Shown: in pieces, positions 50,505-63,156 of the stretch
Position numbering within the stretch: the stretch's first letter is position 1
How the letters are laid out: every line of letters starts with the position of its first letter
The notes under the pieces: model-generated
Seen by the model: the letters and a program-made list of their open reading frames with translations, nothing else
Database searches by the model: none
Told to the model about the DNA's origin: nothing
Assembly (NCBI RefSeq): GCF_025612915.1
Contig: NC_069117.1
Location: forward strand, 41,220,327 to 41,284,326
Direction of reading: 5' to 3'
DNA: 64,000 bases
Source: Magallana angulata
Taxonomy: Eukaryota; Mollusca; Bivalvia; Ostreida; Ostreidae
Translations under genes and position numbers: made by a program

Positions 50505-51810
50505 TTGTACGTCTTTATATAAAATTGAAGGTAAGTCTAATTTAAAAAAAAAAAGGGTTATAGTGTGAGGTTTCTGTTTCCCGTAAACTGTTATTTAGTA
50601 ACCAAAAATCCCAAGTGTTTTAATTCTTTTATGCAGAGAAATTTTCAAGGAAGTAAGCATGGTCTGGAAATTGCAATGACCATCCAACGCTTTTAATTAG
50701 TAAATCAATCTGTTCCTTAATTTTTTTAATTTGGTGCAGTAATCTGATTGTGCATAGCTCTTAGTTCAGATCTAAGTCTTTTGGTCAGAGGATCCAAAGG
50801 AAGGTACGAATGTCACTGTAAACAGTAAACATCGTAAATGTAAAACAGTACACAATAACATCGTAAATTTAAACAGTAAACATCGTAAATGTAAAAAAGT
50901 AAACGGTAAACATCGTAAACGTGTAGCTTAACATCAGGTAAAATGTTCCTGTCCCATGAAACATGTACAGTATTCCAATTGTATGTCTGATTTACGTTTA
51001 ATGATAGACATGCTACAAGCAAGATTTATTTACCTCTTATTGAATTGAATTTATCGTAAGAAAATTATTTTTCACGCATGCCTTTAACATTGAGAAAATA
51101 CAGCATTTTTATGAGACTTGCGAATACTCTTTCATAGTATATGAATCAGCAGAATATAATAGGTTAACATTCAATAAAAACAGAAAAATTTATAGGAAAT
51201 AAATTTATCCATGCATTGGCACGATGATAATTTTAGCAATAAACTAATAAAAAAGTATTCAAATTTGTACGTCTTTATAAAATTATAGGTAAGTACAAAA
51301 AGATATAGTGTAATGTTTTTGTTTATCATAAACAGATATTTAGGAGACAAAAATAACAAAACTTAAGTGCTTCAATATTCCTATACAAAGAAATTTTCAA
51401 GAAAGTTAGCATCGTCTGATAATTTCGATGACCATCCAACGTTTTAGATCTGTTCTTTTAAAAATATTCTTATTTTTGTGAATGCATACACTGCATAGCT
51501 TAGTTCAGATCTGGGTCTGTTGGTCAGAAGAACCAAAGAAATGTATGAAATGTCACTGTTAACATTAAACATCGTAAATGTATTGCTTAACATCAATATA
51601 AAATGTACCTGTCACATGAAACAGTTATTCCAATTTTGTGTCTGGTTTACCACTTGTTAACTCTTCTTGCATCAGGGTTATCATAAGAAAATTACTCTTC
51701 ACGCATGCGCCGTAAACATTGATAAAATACAACATGTTTTTGGCGACACTTACTAATAATATTACATGTATATGAATCAGCAGAATATCATTCTAGGTTA
51801 ACTTCCTGTA
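50505..51810. repeat. Diverged direct tandem duplication of about 0.6 kb
   Basis: About 50510-51172 and 51268-51805 share an ordered series of matches, including GTACGTCTTTATA..AAATT, ATGACCATCCAACG, TTAGTTCAGATCT, AACATCGTAAATGTA, CACGCATGC and ATGAATCAGCAGAATAT. The copies differ by many substitutions and indels. Within the first copy, at about 50815-50925, a short unit of the ACAGTAAACATCGTAAATGT type has further expanded into several imperfect repeats. Neither copy has a convincing reading frame. Confidence 0.75.
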
Positions 51811-52631
51811 TCGGGCGACAAGCTTACGGCAGAACATACAAAGTGAATTAGTGTCCTCCTAGGGTGTAGAAACACTAAATATCATTACTTAACATATTCA
51901 TTGACGGTTATGAATATTGAAATAGTAGGCAAGACATAGACCGCATAATTTGCTTCGTCACTTCTTACTCGTAATTCTCAATATAATAGTAAATCAAACT
52001 ACTTTGTTCAAACTTTTAATTTGTTTATTTTTGTATGATCAGAAAATGTTCGACAAATATATTAAATAATGCATTACGTTTTGAAAGTCTTTTTCTGGGA
52101 ACAAAATCGAATCCAAATTCAATCAACCTGGTTTGCTAGCATTACATTCTTCCACGGATATTTTTTTTTTTGGATTAGTACATCATATAATAAAAATAGA
52201 AGAAAAAAAATCATGTAATATATGGCCAAAAATTGGCCAAAGATATTTATTTACTTTCCACATACATAAAAGCTTTTCTTCTATTCATAGAATTGATTAT
52301 CAAATAGGATGCTTATCAATATGACAATCTTCTTAAAACTTTTTTACACAAAATACACCGGAGATAACTATTTTATAAAATGTTATCAAAACCTTTAAAT
52401 AAATGTGACATCTAACGGTAATTGTAATGAACGAAAAACCGAGATAAATAAATACATAGGTACAAAATGTTGGTCGCACCATGAATAATTGCAGGTGTTT
52501 CACTTCTCGCCTGTCAAGAGCTTTGATCGAGGAGTTTCCAAGACCGAATAGAAAGTATATGACTTCCTAGTGCAAACATTGACGGACATAACATCGGGAG
52601 CCACGTCCAAGGCACCGCAATCTTCGCCAAA
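51811..52631. other. Intergenic region before peptide gene A
   Basis: No gene seen. The 130 bp before the peptide gene A start are less AT-rich and presumably hold its 5' UTR and promoter, but no clear TATA and initiator pair at standard spacing was found. Confidence 0.4.
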
Positions 52632-54398
52632 ATGCGTCTTGTTTACATATTCTGCATCTTGTCGGTCTGTCATGTTAGTTTTTCTCAGCGAATGCCGGAT
52701 GAAAGGAATGTTCGAAATCGCAAAAGAGGTAAGGATGAAATCAACATTTACAAAAGAAAAAGCCAGATCGCGTTTATTTACCGCGGCGTAATTAGGACAT
52801 TTACTGATATACTGATGTATGGTAATTAGTTTGCATATACAAGTAAACATGTCGTTTGCTCCATATTCACGACTTTAAAATACAAACGACACAAATTTCG
52901 TATAGAATTGTTTCATGATACCGATTTGATGATGTATATGCTTCATTTGCCATATTATTATTGCAAAAATAGACTCTTTTCTTGAATTTAGACTTGTACT
53001 GTGCGAAAAATATTGATGATTCAGGGCATAAAATCCCTTGTATGCGGGTCCTGTAAAAGGCCCCATTCCCAATTGAAATTTTGACTGTGTTTTCCCAAAA
53101 TCTAATAGAAAATTTCCCAAATTAACTGTGTCGTATTGCGTTGTAATAGAAGGGAGGCCAAAGTTGCATCTATGCTGGGTAAGACATGCTTATGTGTCAA
53201 TTAAAATATCTAAGTGTCCTGTTAAGTGTGGTTTATTATGATAAATTGAAAGACATTAATTTATTGGTTATATGTGTAATAAGCATACGAAAACCAAGAA
53301 AACTGTACAGAATTTTTTTTACTAACTTGCATTGAGCCATATTTGTTTAAACTATTTTCCCAAAAGAGCAAATAATCGACGAAAAATTCCCAATTGAAAG
53401 GGTATAGGACCTTGCACCAAATAGAGTCAATTAAGCCCTGCTGATTATAAATGAAGAGTAATCTTTTTCTTTATTATTTGTTAGTAAGGTATAATCTTTG
53501 GTGTACACAATGATATTTAATAAATGTAATTTGGCACTTTTACGTCACGTGCAATAAATGACAATATTTTACCATTTACTATGCTTAACTGTTTTGTTGC
53601 AATATGAAATCAAACCAAGGGAACAATGTGTGTGCCTAGCATATATGAAACGTTCGATAACTTGGATATTAAAATATATGTTCTAAACATTAGTACATAT
53701 GTAATAGCTTTGTGAATAGCATATTAAAAATATAAAACAAGGCATGTAAATGTTTATATTTCAAGCAATAAGAAAATGTGTAGGTTATGAAAGAGCGATT
53801 CAAGCAAACGAATTTGGTACTAATTAATGTACATAACAAGGAATTGTAAATCTTTCAGAAGTTCATATCATTCTACCTATTCTGTGAAAAAATTTAAATG
53901 ATTTTACAAAATCAAAACCTTCTATCCTTTAACTAAAAGAGTTTCTATACGCAAGAATTTTTTTTTTAATTTTTAAGATTTCCTTGTTTATGATTTAAAG
54001 GTCTTCATATAATTTCTCACTTCTTTGCTATAGGACGTTCCGGTCGGTTTAGAGGTCGTTTTTTCCTCCAGCCAGGCGAGGGAAACAATTGGCAAATGCA
54101 GTTCAATAACTTGAACAGGGATCGGTTTGGAAACAGGAATCATCCTCCGTGGGGACCTCGCAAACCAGGACCAGAAAACCTCACTGGGACGTCGCCATTC
54201 GGGATTTCCGATTTAGCTGGTGCCGGGGCTGGTCCGGATTTTGGCCCACAGCAGCGCCCTACATTTTTCGGGAGCCCAGTGTCAGTGGTATCTGATGGTT
54301 TCTGTTACTATTGTTGTCGCATACCTTGGCGTATGTATACCTGGTGCGTACGCCGTTTTTGCATCGGTGGAGGTCCGAATTGTAGAGCTTTCGGATAA
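52632..54398 (+). CDS. Peptide gene A: secreted basic six-cysteine peptide precursor
   Basis: Exons 52632-52728 and 54034-54398, joined by a GTAAGG..CTATAG intron, encode 153 residues. The start has a good context (GCCAAAATG). Residues 1-18 form a signal peptide (LVYIFCILSVCHVSFS), with likely cleavage before Gln. A very basic segment with RNRKRGRSGRFRGR follows, a probable furin or dibasic processing site, then a Gly/Pro/Asn-rich linker. The C-terminal domain has six cysteines spaced C-X2-C-C-X9-C-X4-C-X6-C and is rich in Trp, Tyr and Arg, ending CRAFG, where the terminal Gly could serve as an amide donor. The same framework occurs in peptide gene B. I do not recognise the family; an antimicrobial peptide, hormone or toxin-like secreted peptide are all possible. 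Confidence 0.75.
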
Positions 54399-54753
54399 TC
54401 AATGTAGCATCAAGCGCCACCTTTTGTTAATCATAACCATGAAATATGACAGCTGCACTGGTTCTCTTGTTGAATTATCATATAATTAAATAGTCTATAG
54501 TTTAATTATGTTTGTAAAGATTGTATTTAATTTCAAATATAATTATGAAGTCTGTATGTAAATATCATTTGGGTATTTTCAATTGTCTTTGTTATTGAAA
54601 TCAATGCAACTGAACAAACTCTGAAGTGGCTTACAGCATTAACCTACTTGCAGTACACACGCATCATTAGAAGATATATCCTTAATTAATATTGTGATAC
54701 AATATTGTGTATGCAAATGTACCATAATCAAAAACAAAACTCATGCTCAGATC

Positions 54754-54759
54754 AATAAA
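54754..54759 (+). terminator. Possible polyadenylation signal of peptide gene A
   Basis: AATAAA about 355 bp after the stop, followed about 15 bp later by a genomic run of about 15 A. The A run is encoded in the genome, so it is not itself proof of cleavage. Confidence 0.45.
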
Positions 54760-55197
54760 ACTCTCTATTTTATAAAAAAAAAAAAAAAATTCAATGATAC
54801 ATAATATATGTACAAAATCTCTGGTAAAAAATGGAGTCACGGGTATAAACGTTGTATAATTGATGGAAAGTTCAGAAACACGTTTTTCGTTGACAAAATC
54901 GGACCATGCACAGACTTTTTCGGAGAGTGAGTTTTTGACAACAGGAACTACACATGATATCAAAAACTTGCGATGCTAGTGGGACACCTGAAAATAATAT
55001 CAGACGTCAAGAGAAGATCCACAATTACTAATACATTTACAATAAACTTACCTTACTGCATATTGATATCTCGAGCATATTTTACATATGAACTATGGAT
55101 ATACTTATCTATATGAAAACTCGATGCAAAGTACATGTAATACTATGTTGTCTAACTGTCAGTTTGAATACTGTACTAAAACAAAAAATACTTTCAA

Positions 55198-55301
<104 letters not shown>

Positions 55302-56006
55302 TTTTCTCTCTATCTCCTCGTTCAGGTTACAACATACTTACGTGTGTTTCGTTGTAAATCACTTGTTTTGTTGTTATGTACGCAAGATAAAAACATAGTG
55401 CACAGCATTAAAGTCGCCATTCTCCTCGAACCCATGGTAGACTGATATGATTAAGTGGTCACAGGTTACTGTTTCTCTTCATTCTTAAACGGCGAATAAT
55501 ATAGGTACCCGTGCCCCCACGTTGTGTTGAAATGAAGAAGTTCATACTGGGTGCGTTCACAATTCATTTAGAATTTCCAAAAAGCCAAGTTAATGTTGCA
55601 ATTGTGTCTATCTAGTACCGGTATGTATTCTACCAATATAACGTCATCATTATATAAAACTGTATAATTATGTCAATTTTGAAGCTTAATGTGCCCCCAA
55701 TATATGACTAACTCGGTGGCTTCAAAGGTTTTGGGTTATCCTAAACTACGTGTATGAATATATATTAGTGTTATGTTCGTGACAGTACTGAAACTTTGAA
55801 CTTTTTAATAAAATCCATTGTACTGTAAATATTTATATATTTACATATGACACTGGAACGGTTAATGCAGATGAAAATCATTTACTGGACAAGATACATA
55901 TTTTCATCCTATTGTGCGATGCGTTTGATTGCAAAAAATGAGATTGCTGATTTTCTTTACATTAGGTTGATACAATGTCGGACCAATGAAGAGTATTTCA
56001 TTCATT

Positions 56007-56029
56007 GGGGGGGGGGGGGGGGGGGGGGG
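56007..56029. repeat. Run of 23 G
   Basis: An uninterrupted poly(G) tract, the longest of several G or C runs in the window. The others are near 22168, 25013, 50091, 58271, 59500, 61254 and 61669. It is capable of G-quadruplex formation and likely to be length-polymorphic or error-prone in sequencing. Confidence 0.95.
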
Positions 56030-56580
56030 TTAATAAAAGATTAATCATAACATCAGATGGTTTTTATTAAATAGAACTGATTATATTATCATGCGCAGAA
56101 AGCGAGATCAGTAGAACCCTTCAGACTATGTAAATATACATGTACCTGTAGTAAAAGAATAGCAAAATGCCAAAGAAAAAAAAGTCAATAAATTGAGTTG
56201 GTTTTTTTTTCAAAATAATTTTGTTGACAAGTACTAGAATATTCTCAATGCTCGTTCATAATCAACCAATTTGGGTTGGCTAACAGCCAATTGATCAATA
56301 GATAATAGATAAACTAAACAACTGGTTAGGTTTTCAAGTCTTTATAAAAAATCAAAATTGACATCAAATTTTGTTAAATGACAGAGACATACAATACGTG
56401 CAATAAGTAGGTTAATCGGTATTTGTCTGAGTATCATTCAAATTAATGATAGCGTATCATCCAGAAAAATAGATCAATTGGTGAACTCTTGGTTGTATTT
56501 CACGAATCGTCGCTCAAACTGCAAAGCACGCTCAACTCTGTGGTATTGTTTATCAAATCGGAGGTTGAATTCGAATTTGT

Positions 56581-57734
56581 TCATGATCGAGTTAACTGTC
56601 TTGTTAGTATAAAGTCACAAGTCTTAGGATTTATACAGAATTTCATTGCACACTTGTTTCTGGTCCGTACTCCTCTCAAATTGCAGCATAACCCACAAAG
56701 GGCATCGGACGCTAAGCGTAATAATTGGCGGGAAAAACTCCTCGGACGATCTGAGCCACTGCGTCTAATATTTGAATTCAATGCACCCTGAGATTCTGCA
56801 TTATCTGAAAAAAAAAATGAAATATTAGTACTGTTTTATATTATGCGTTGCGACCATCAAAATAAAAATCAAGCAAACGATTAAAGTTCTTATCGGGGTA
56901 AACGATTATTTGGATTGTTATTTATTTAATATTTATATACATCTACCAAGTATGATTCCTTCTATTTCTAACTGAAACTTAAAGTTAATTCATAGTCATT
57001 TAGAAACAGCCAGACTGAAATCAACACACCCGTTTATCGATTGTTTGAAATCAACTGACAAGAAACTGACAGACCTGAAATTAGCACGCCCTGTTTATCG
57101 ATTGGTCGAAGCCTACTGCGACTTAAGATAAATCACGGACTGCACGAAAATCTCACTGGAGACGATTTGGCTGTTTCTTTTAGCTAACGTACTTATGTAC
57201 ATTAACAGTAATTTAGTAAATTTTACTAACTTTTCATAATCAGTTGTTTTATTAGTTAAAAGAAAGATGTCAATATAAACAATAACCTGCTAACGCGCGC
57301 TATGTATTTTTCTGCAATGTCGCTACATGTACCTTCATATCCCGAACGAATCACCAAAGAAAGCATTATATTGTTTAGATTTGATTATTTATCTATTTAT
57401 TTCGACAAATTAAAATAATTTTTTAATATATTATTATATTTGTATATAGATTCAAGTAATGTACGAAAAATAACTCCAAATTGAATTCAAAATCGTCATT
57501 CAGAGAAAACAATCTTCTCATCTGAAAAAAAACTATTTAGTATTTAGAACATGTCTAAAACTTAAAGGGATCCATTGTGTAACATGGCTAACGTCCGAAA
57601 CTGTTGAAGGCCTAAGTTGAAAATGATAGAATGTATACAACACATGTATTTTGAAGATAAAATTGAAGTTTAATCTCACCTATCATCTGAAAAAGCACGA
57701 TGGCCAAGAAGAAATATGGAACAAACTGCTGCAT
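56581..57734 (-). CDS. Peptide gene B: secreted basic six-cysteine peptide precursor
   Basis: On the minus strand, exon 1 is 57734-57680 and exon 2 is 56804-56581, with a GTGAGA..TTTTTTTTTCAG intron; together they encode 92 residues. Residues 1-23 form a signal peptide (FVPYFFLAIVLFQMI then NAES), with likely cleavage before Gln. A short linker with an IRRS processing site and many Arg and Ser follows. The mature region has six cysteines spaced C-X2-C-C-X10-C-X4-C-X5-C (starting ALCGLCC, ending NPKTC), with a basic surround. Signal peptide, early dibasic site, phase-1 intron and cysteine framework all match peptide gene A, so the two are probably divergent paralogues. Function is unknown. The gene is easy to miss because its first exon is only 55 bp. 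Confidence 0.77.
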
Positions 57735-57750
57735 GGTTCAGACAATGCAA

Positions 57751-57787
57751 TGACTGAAGAAAACCAAGTGAGTACTAGGTATTTAAA
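57751..57787 (-). promoter_or_regulatory. Core promoter of peptide gene B (TATA + initiator)
   Basis: On the minus strand TTTAAATA (57787-57780) is followed by a TCAGTCA initiator (57757-57751) whose A is at 57755, placing the TATA box 25-32 bp upstream. The ATG at 57734 then follows a leader of only about 20 bases. This is independent support for the gene model. Confidence 0.65.
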
Positions 57788-57799
57788 ACGTTTCCTTCT

Positions 57800-60700
57800 C
57801 TGAGCGTGTGAACAACCCTTCATCATTTTATGCAACATATTGTTTCTGTAAAGTTAATGAGCATCCAGAATATTGACCGGCGTCATTGGACACGTTTTGC
57901 AATGACATATGAAGAATCGATGACGATTTCAACAAATTACGTAAACAGGGGGGTGTTGAAATAAACAGCTGTTCATTTTTTTTCTAATCATTTTGAGATT
58001 TTACTACTTAATCGAGGGAACCACATGCTGGGCTCTGGTACTTTGTAGTATTTAAAGTGCCTTTAGTGCTTTACTGAATGATTTTGAAATTTGTCATGTC
58101 TACGCATGCTGTTCATCAATCAAGAATTTGCATTTTCGCTACAATACTAAGAATCAACATTTTTCCTTTCAGTCCATTCATTACATTCTGATAATGGTAG
58201 ATTCTAATTGTGGCAGGCATGAAGAGGCAATCATAATTTGAAATTTGAGATGTGTTGGAGGAAGAGGGAGGGGGGGGGGGGGGGTCTGATCTTCCCAAAA
58301 ATATATCGACAAACATATTTTATTAACGGAACAACGCAAAGTACTGTCATTTCTAACATAATTTGTTTCTTAAATTAAAATTTCATTTTATTACATATTT
58401 TACTACAGAGGGCTGAATGGTCGTGGCCAATCTTTCGACTATAATGTTCTCCAATTGAAGAAGAGCTATGTAAAATAAAAAAATACAGAAAACTACTCAA
58501 ATTTTAAAAGCATAAATGTGTAATGTATATGAAATTGTAGTGGAAAAAATTGTATCGAAAATTTAAGGTACTTCTGATGGATGGGTAATTTGATGACTAC
58601 TATGGTTCCTTTAGAAATGAGATTTGTCAGAAAAAAGAATGCGCTGAAGTTCTTAAAGCGGGCAGGAGGCTCGTTTCTGATATACCATTGTTAAAATAAA
58701 TTTTTGAAATTGTTTTTGCCCTTTACTTCAAAACAGATTTAATTTCGTGTATCCCTTCTGAATCTCAAGAACCACGTGAAATCGTTAAGTGATATCATGA
58801 ACTAAATAGTCCTTAAGTTAATTTCTCTTATGGTAACCAGTTATTACATAATGCTTATTTGAATAATAAATTATATATGATCCTATAATATTTACTAGTA
58901 TTCGTATTTCAAAATATTTTTCGGATTTTTTAACGTCAGCGTTATTTTGGGACATGGAATTTCCGACCTAAACTACCTAAATTGGAAAAAAACAGCGCAC
59001 GTGTGTTGCATTGATTCTGTTGTAGTAATTTTTATTATGATTTATCATACTTAGTTTTGACAAATAATCAATTGCCATTAGGACCAAAACATAGTTTCTT
59101 ATCATTTACTTTCAGCGAATTGAACACAGCCCGCTAAGTTTAACAAATTGGTATCACGGATTCAAAAGAATAATTATGGTTGGGTACTATGTAACATTTT
59201 GTGCATTAATTTTTCTATAAGTAATGTCTTTTATGCATTTACAAGCGATGTCTAACTAGGAGGGGTTAATCGTCTTGAAACTAATATACAAAGTATGTCG
59301 TATTTTTTTAAAAAGTTCTTTGGATAATAATTTACGACCGATGTTATACTGAATAATTCAAAACTAGTTTCTTATATACCTTTCTGAGATATTTAAAATG
59401 CACGTAAGTTCACCTCTGCTCAATAACAAAAAACTGAAACCCATAATCACATATACATCTACGAAACAAAGATGGTGTAAATGCAATTAAAGAGGCCTGG
59501 GGGGGGGGGGGTTCAACAAATTACCTTACAATTATACCTTTATTTTTTTCGATAGGAATTGTTTAGTTATAATTGATTATTTAAAACAGAAAAAATCGTA
59601 TCGTTACAGTTTTAAATTTGAGTATTTTCCTGTATATTGTTTGACAAAGCTTTTCCTCTTAAGGAGATCAATGTAGTCCAAAAATGGACTCAATCATAGC
59701 GTGGCTCTATAATCAGGGATCATTCCACTATACTATTTTACATCTTGTATATGTAGCAGTTTTGTTGTTCACATTTTCCAAACATAATTATATGTTTAAA
59801 CGATAATTAGAGGCACATCACATCAATCATAAATTATAATTAATAATTTCTAGTATATATCAAATTAGCTACAATTTCACTCAACAGAGCAGATCTTGAA
59901 AATTAGGTCCGATTTCGACTGTCTATGATGATTAATAAATCTACGAGACTCTTTTTGCTGTTTGAGGAAAGAAAGTCAATAATTGATAGACTATTTTGAT
60001 AAGCAAAGCAAACTAGATTGTTACATCCCACCGAAAGTCCCAGCTCTTGTTAAAACGGCTCTGTTCCAAAGAAATGTGAGTACTTATGATGCTTGAAACA
60101 TGTTGAAGACATCTATACTCAGAAAAATACATGTGTCATAGGTTAGGCAATAATTGATCTGACATTTGATATTTGGCATTTGATAAGATCAGTTGTGCAA
60201 GGGTTCCACACGTTCTCTTCTTGGCTGAGAGCGCTTTTGAAAATCGACAGAATGATGTATTAAACAAAGGGGAAATAATTTGTGAAAAAAAAATAAATAA
60301 ATAAAAAGTTTAAGGTTAGAATCAATTGATACATATCAAATAGAATTATCTAACTCCAATAAATTATTATTACACGTACCTCTTTCATAATAAGGAAACT
60401 ACAAATATTACTTCATTTTTTTTTAATTGACTTAAGAAAAAGAATTTTTTTCTGCATTCAAAGCAAGGCTCATTCGAACACTTTGAAAGCAAACTCTTCT
60501 AAAATATCGATCCTCAACTCTGCAGAAACATTAAAACTTCAGATATTGGTATGTAATTGGCCTCTGGTAAATGAAAGCAGAGTACATATATTGATAGATT
60601 CCCAATGACGTATAGTATTACAGAATACGGCCAAGAGAGTTGACGTGATTAAGACCAATATTAAAATGCAGATGACAATATTTTACACCACTGGCAGTCA

Positions 60701-62263
60701 ATTACATTACATTTATCTAATTATCAAATAGTCGCCAATTCATGTCGTGCCTGTTGGTTTATTTTTGGATACATCAATTCTCCATGTTTCTGAAATAGCG
60801 AGTAACCGTTCTTGAAACAACCTCCGATATGATGACTAACTACATGTATATAGAACCATTTTACCAAGGTCGTGGACTTTAAGTAGGATGTAAATATTTA
60901 TTTCTTGCGTCAAAACAAGTTAAAATGACGCTGGTTTCAAGCGAAATATACGCCGATTGCGTAGCCTTCGCTCAAAAGCCAGACCAATCTTGTTGATTTC
61001 AAACAGCCATTGCTGAGTGGCCAGCAATGAAATAGACAGGCCTACGTCACATTGCCGATTGACACAACTACCAAAAGTCCAAGCTCTTATTAAAATGGTT
61101 CTACATGTATACAAACCTCATTCAGTAACATCTGAATGCTACTGGAAATGTATAAACTGTTTATACAGGCCTCTTTCATTCATTCAAGAAGACAAGCGAA
61201 AAATACAGTTACTGTCAAACGGTAATCAAAACGAAACGTTCAGTGTGTGTGTGTGGGGGGGGGGGGTGTATTTATACATGATTGTTTGTTCAAACTACAC
61301 CGATTCCTGAAAACAGTTCCGGGACAATATGCATGTGCATCTATGATTGCACGAATTTTTCATTACTGAAATGAGCTGATTGAAAGGCGGAAATCATTGT
61401 TTATGATAATTCATATCATAAATACATTCTATAATTAAAATGTAGGGTATCTAGCTGTTTCAGCCTGATATTGCCAAACATTCCATGAAAATATTTTCCA
61501 AAAGTGTGCTTTTGATTTTTAAAATTTACAAAAAGTATTAATATAGCTAATCAAACAATATTTGCCTAAATATGTGTTTAAATTGTACAAGTATTAATCA
61601 AACACCCATACAGAATGTGTTGAAGAACAGTCTGTCTTTTTCCTCAGTTTTTATGTCTTTCTCATTACCCCCCCCCCCCCCACCTCTTTCCGACCTTAAG
61701 TGTTAGCAACCAGGAAACAGAGACTGTGCTTAAAAACAGGATGCTAATTTAAATTGTTTCATAACTATAAATAAATGTTATTACTTAATTCTCACGTTAT
61801 GACGATCCAGTCATAGCTGGCTTTGTTTTTCCTCTTTATGTTAATGTTGTTTTTGAATTCTGTAATCAAAGTACACCTAGGCTACGTACATTATAAATGT
61901 TTGTGGTTCAACACGTAGGTGGAAAATATACTAGTATACGGTTGCATTGCGTGTCCTTTCAAATCGAAGAATAAAGATGAAGCGTGAAGTTATAGTGGGA
62001 AAATTGCATTCTGTTGAATACTTTAAACTGTTGAGGGTTTGATAACATGATTAAGTCTTTCTAAAAGCAACCCGTCGGAAAACTTTTTTACGATTTTTTT
62101 TTTTTATTTATTTTGAATTTTGTTTTATGCCATCAAATATACACCAAAAACGATACAGTTACATCCAAAAGTAAGTCACATCGCCCATGATGTTCATTTC
62201 TGTACAATATTAGTTTGCATGCAAAAACAAAATAAACACACCATGCAGAAAAAAATGGTAAAG
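57800..62263. other. Intergenic region between peptide gene B and the GPCR
   Basis: No convincing gene. G or C runs occur near 58271, 59500, 61254 and 61669. A motif of about 35 bp (AAAGTCC..GCTCTT.TTAAAA.GG type) occurs on the plus strand near 60028-60055 and 61072-61100 and inverted near 60850-60880. A stretch near 60065-60105 weakly resembles the promoter of peptide gene B (shared AGTACTCAC on the minus strand) but has no coding exon after it. Confidence 0.4.
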
Positions 62264-63156
62264 TCACATTACACTTTCGATAGATTTTTCCTTCTTTAAC
62301 ATAAACTTTGTTTCATTGTGAGATGATTCGCCGGTGGAGTGACGAGAACGGGGCGACCACTGCTGCTGGAAGTGAGTGCTTTTGGAGCTCAGAGACAGTC
62401 TGGACAGGTGAAAGCTGCTTGTCCGGGCCCTCAGTCTAGGCACCGTGTCTAGACAACACATACCGACTCTGTTGCAGTGGCAAACTGTGTCTTTTAAGGC
62501 TGACTTGAACTTGGTCGACATGATGTTGTAAATGATGGGATTAGTAGCGCTGCTGATGTACATCAATACTCTTGGAAACGTAATCAAGTTAAGGTAGCCC
62601 TCCAGTCCCAAAGCGTAAAGAGCGCCGTGGTCTGCAAAGATGATCCAGATGCCAACGATTCGCTGAGGAAGCAGACAGAGGAAAAAGGTGACGATGACGA
62701 TGATCAGCATGAAGACGATTCTACGTCTTCCGGTCACCGTTTTCTCGGAATCTTGTTCCGCCCGGTCTTCCAGGAACTGGGCATGCCACAGGAGTTTCTT
62801 GCACATACGGAAGATCAACACGCTCAGGATCGCTAAAATAACGATAAAGAATACCACGAAGATGCCCAAGATGTACGCGATCTTCCAGGTGCTGTTTATG
62901 GGCATTCTGCAGACTTTGATGGGCGTTCCGTCGAAGAAGTTGGAGTCACGGTAAATGGCGATGAAGATGACGGGTAAACTAGCCAGCCCCGCCAGTAGCC
63001 AGACTATGAAGATTATTGTCGGTACCCTGAGCTTGGTCCAGAAGGATCGTACGGAGAGGGGGTGGCAGACCCCTCGGTATCGGTCGTACGTAATAACCAG
63101 GATTGTTAGGACAGAAGCCAGTGACACTAAGTTCTCAACAAATGGAACGCATTTAC
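62264..63156 (-). CDS. Last coding exon of a rhodopsin-family peptide-type GPCR (partial)
   Basis: The minus-strand exon 63156-62264 begins after a TTTTCTAATTGCAG acceptor in phase 1 and runs to a TGA stop, giving about 297 residues. It starts at the top of TM3 with KCVPFVENL, containing the conserved extracellular Cys. It continues with DRYRGVCHPL (DRY motif), TM4, a second extracellular loop with the partner Cys (IKVCRMP), TM5, a basic third loop, TM6 with FFLCLLPQR (FxxCxxP with Leu in place of the usual Trp) and TM7 with TNPIIYNIM (NPxxY). Cysteines in the tail (CHCNRVGMCC) may be palmitoylated. TM1 and TM2 must be in exons at higher coordinates and were not identified up to 64000. The sequence fits a neuropeptide-type receptor, but the ligand cannot be named. 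Confidence 0.92.

Noticed and set aside
50815-50930. Short spaced repeats considered as a CRISPR-like array
   Set aside because: The units are imperfect, AT-rich and direct minisatellite copies in an animal genome; there are no spacers of regular length.
56489-56791. 100-residue plus-strand frame
   Set aside because: It is antisense to peptide gene B, which has a signal peptide, splice sites and promoter on the minus strand.
60920-61114. Basic minus-strand frame of 64 residues near peptide gene B
   Set aside because: No signal peptide, only scattered cysteines, and it overlaps a repeated non-coding motif.
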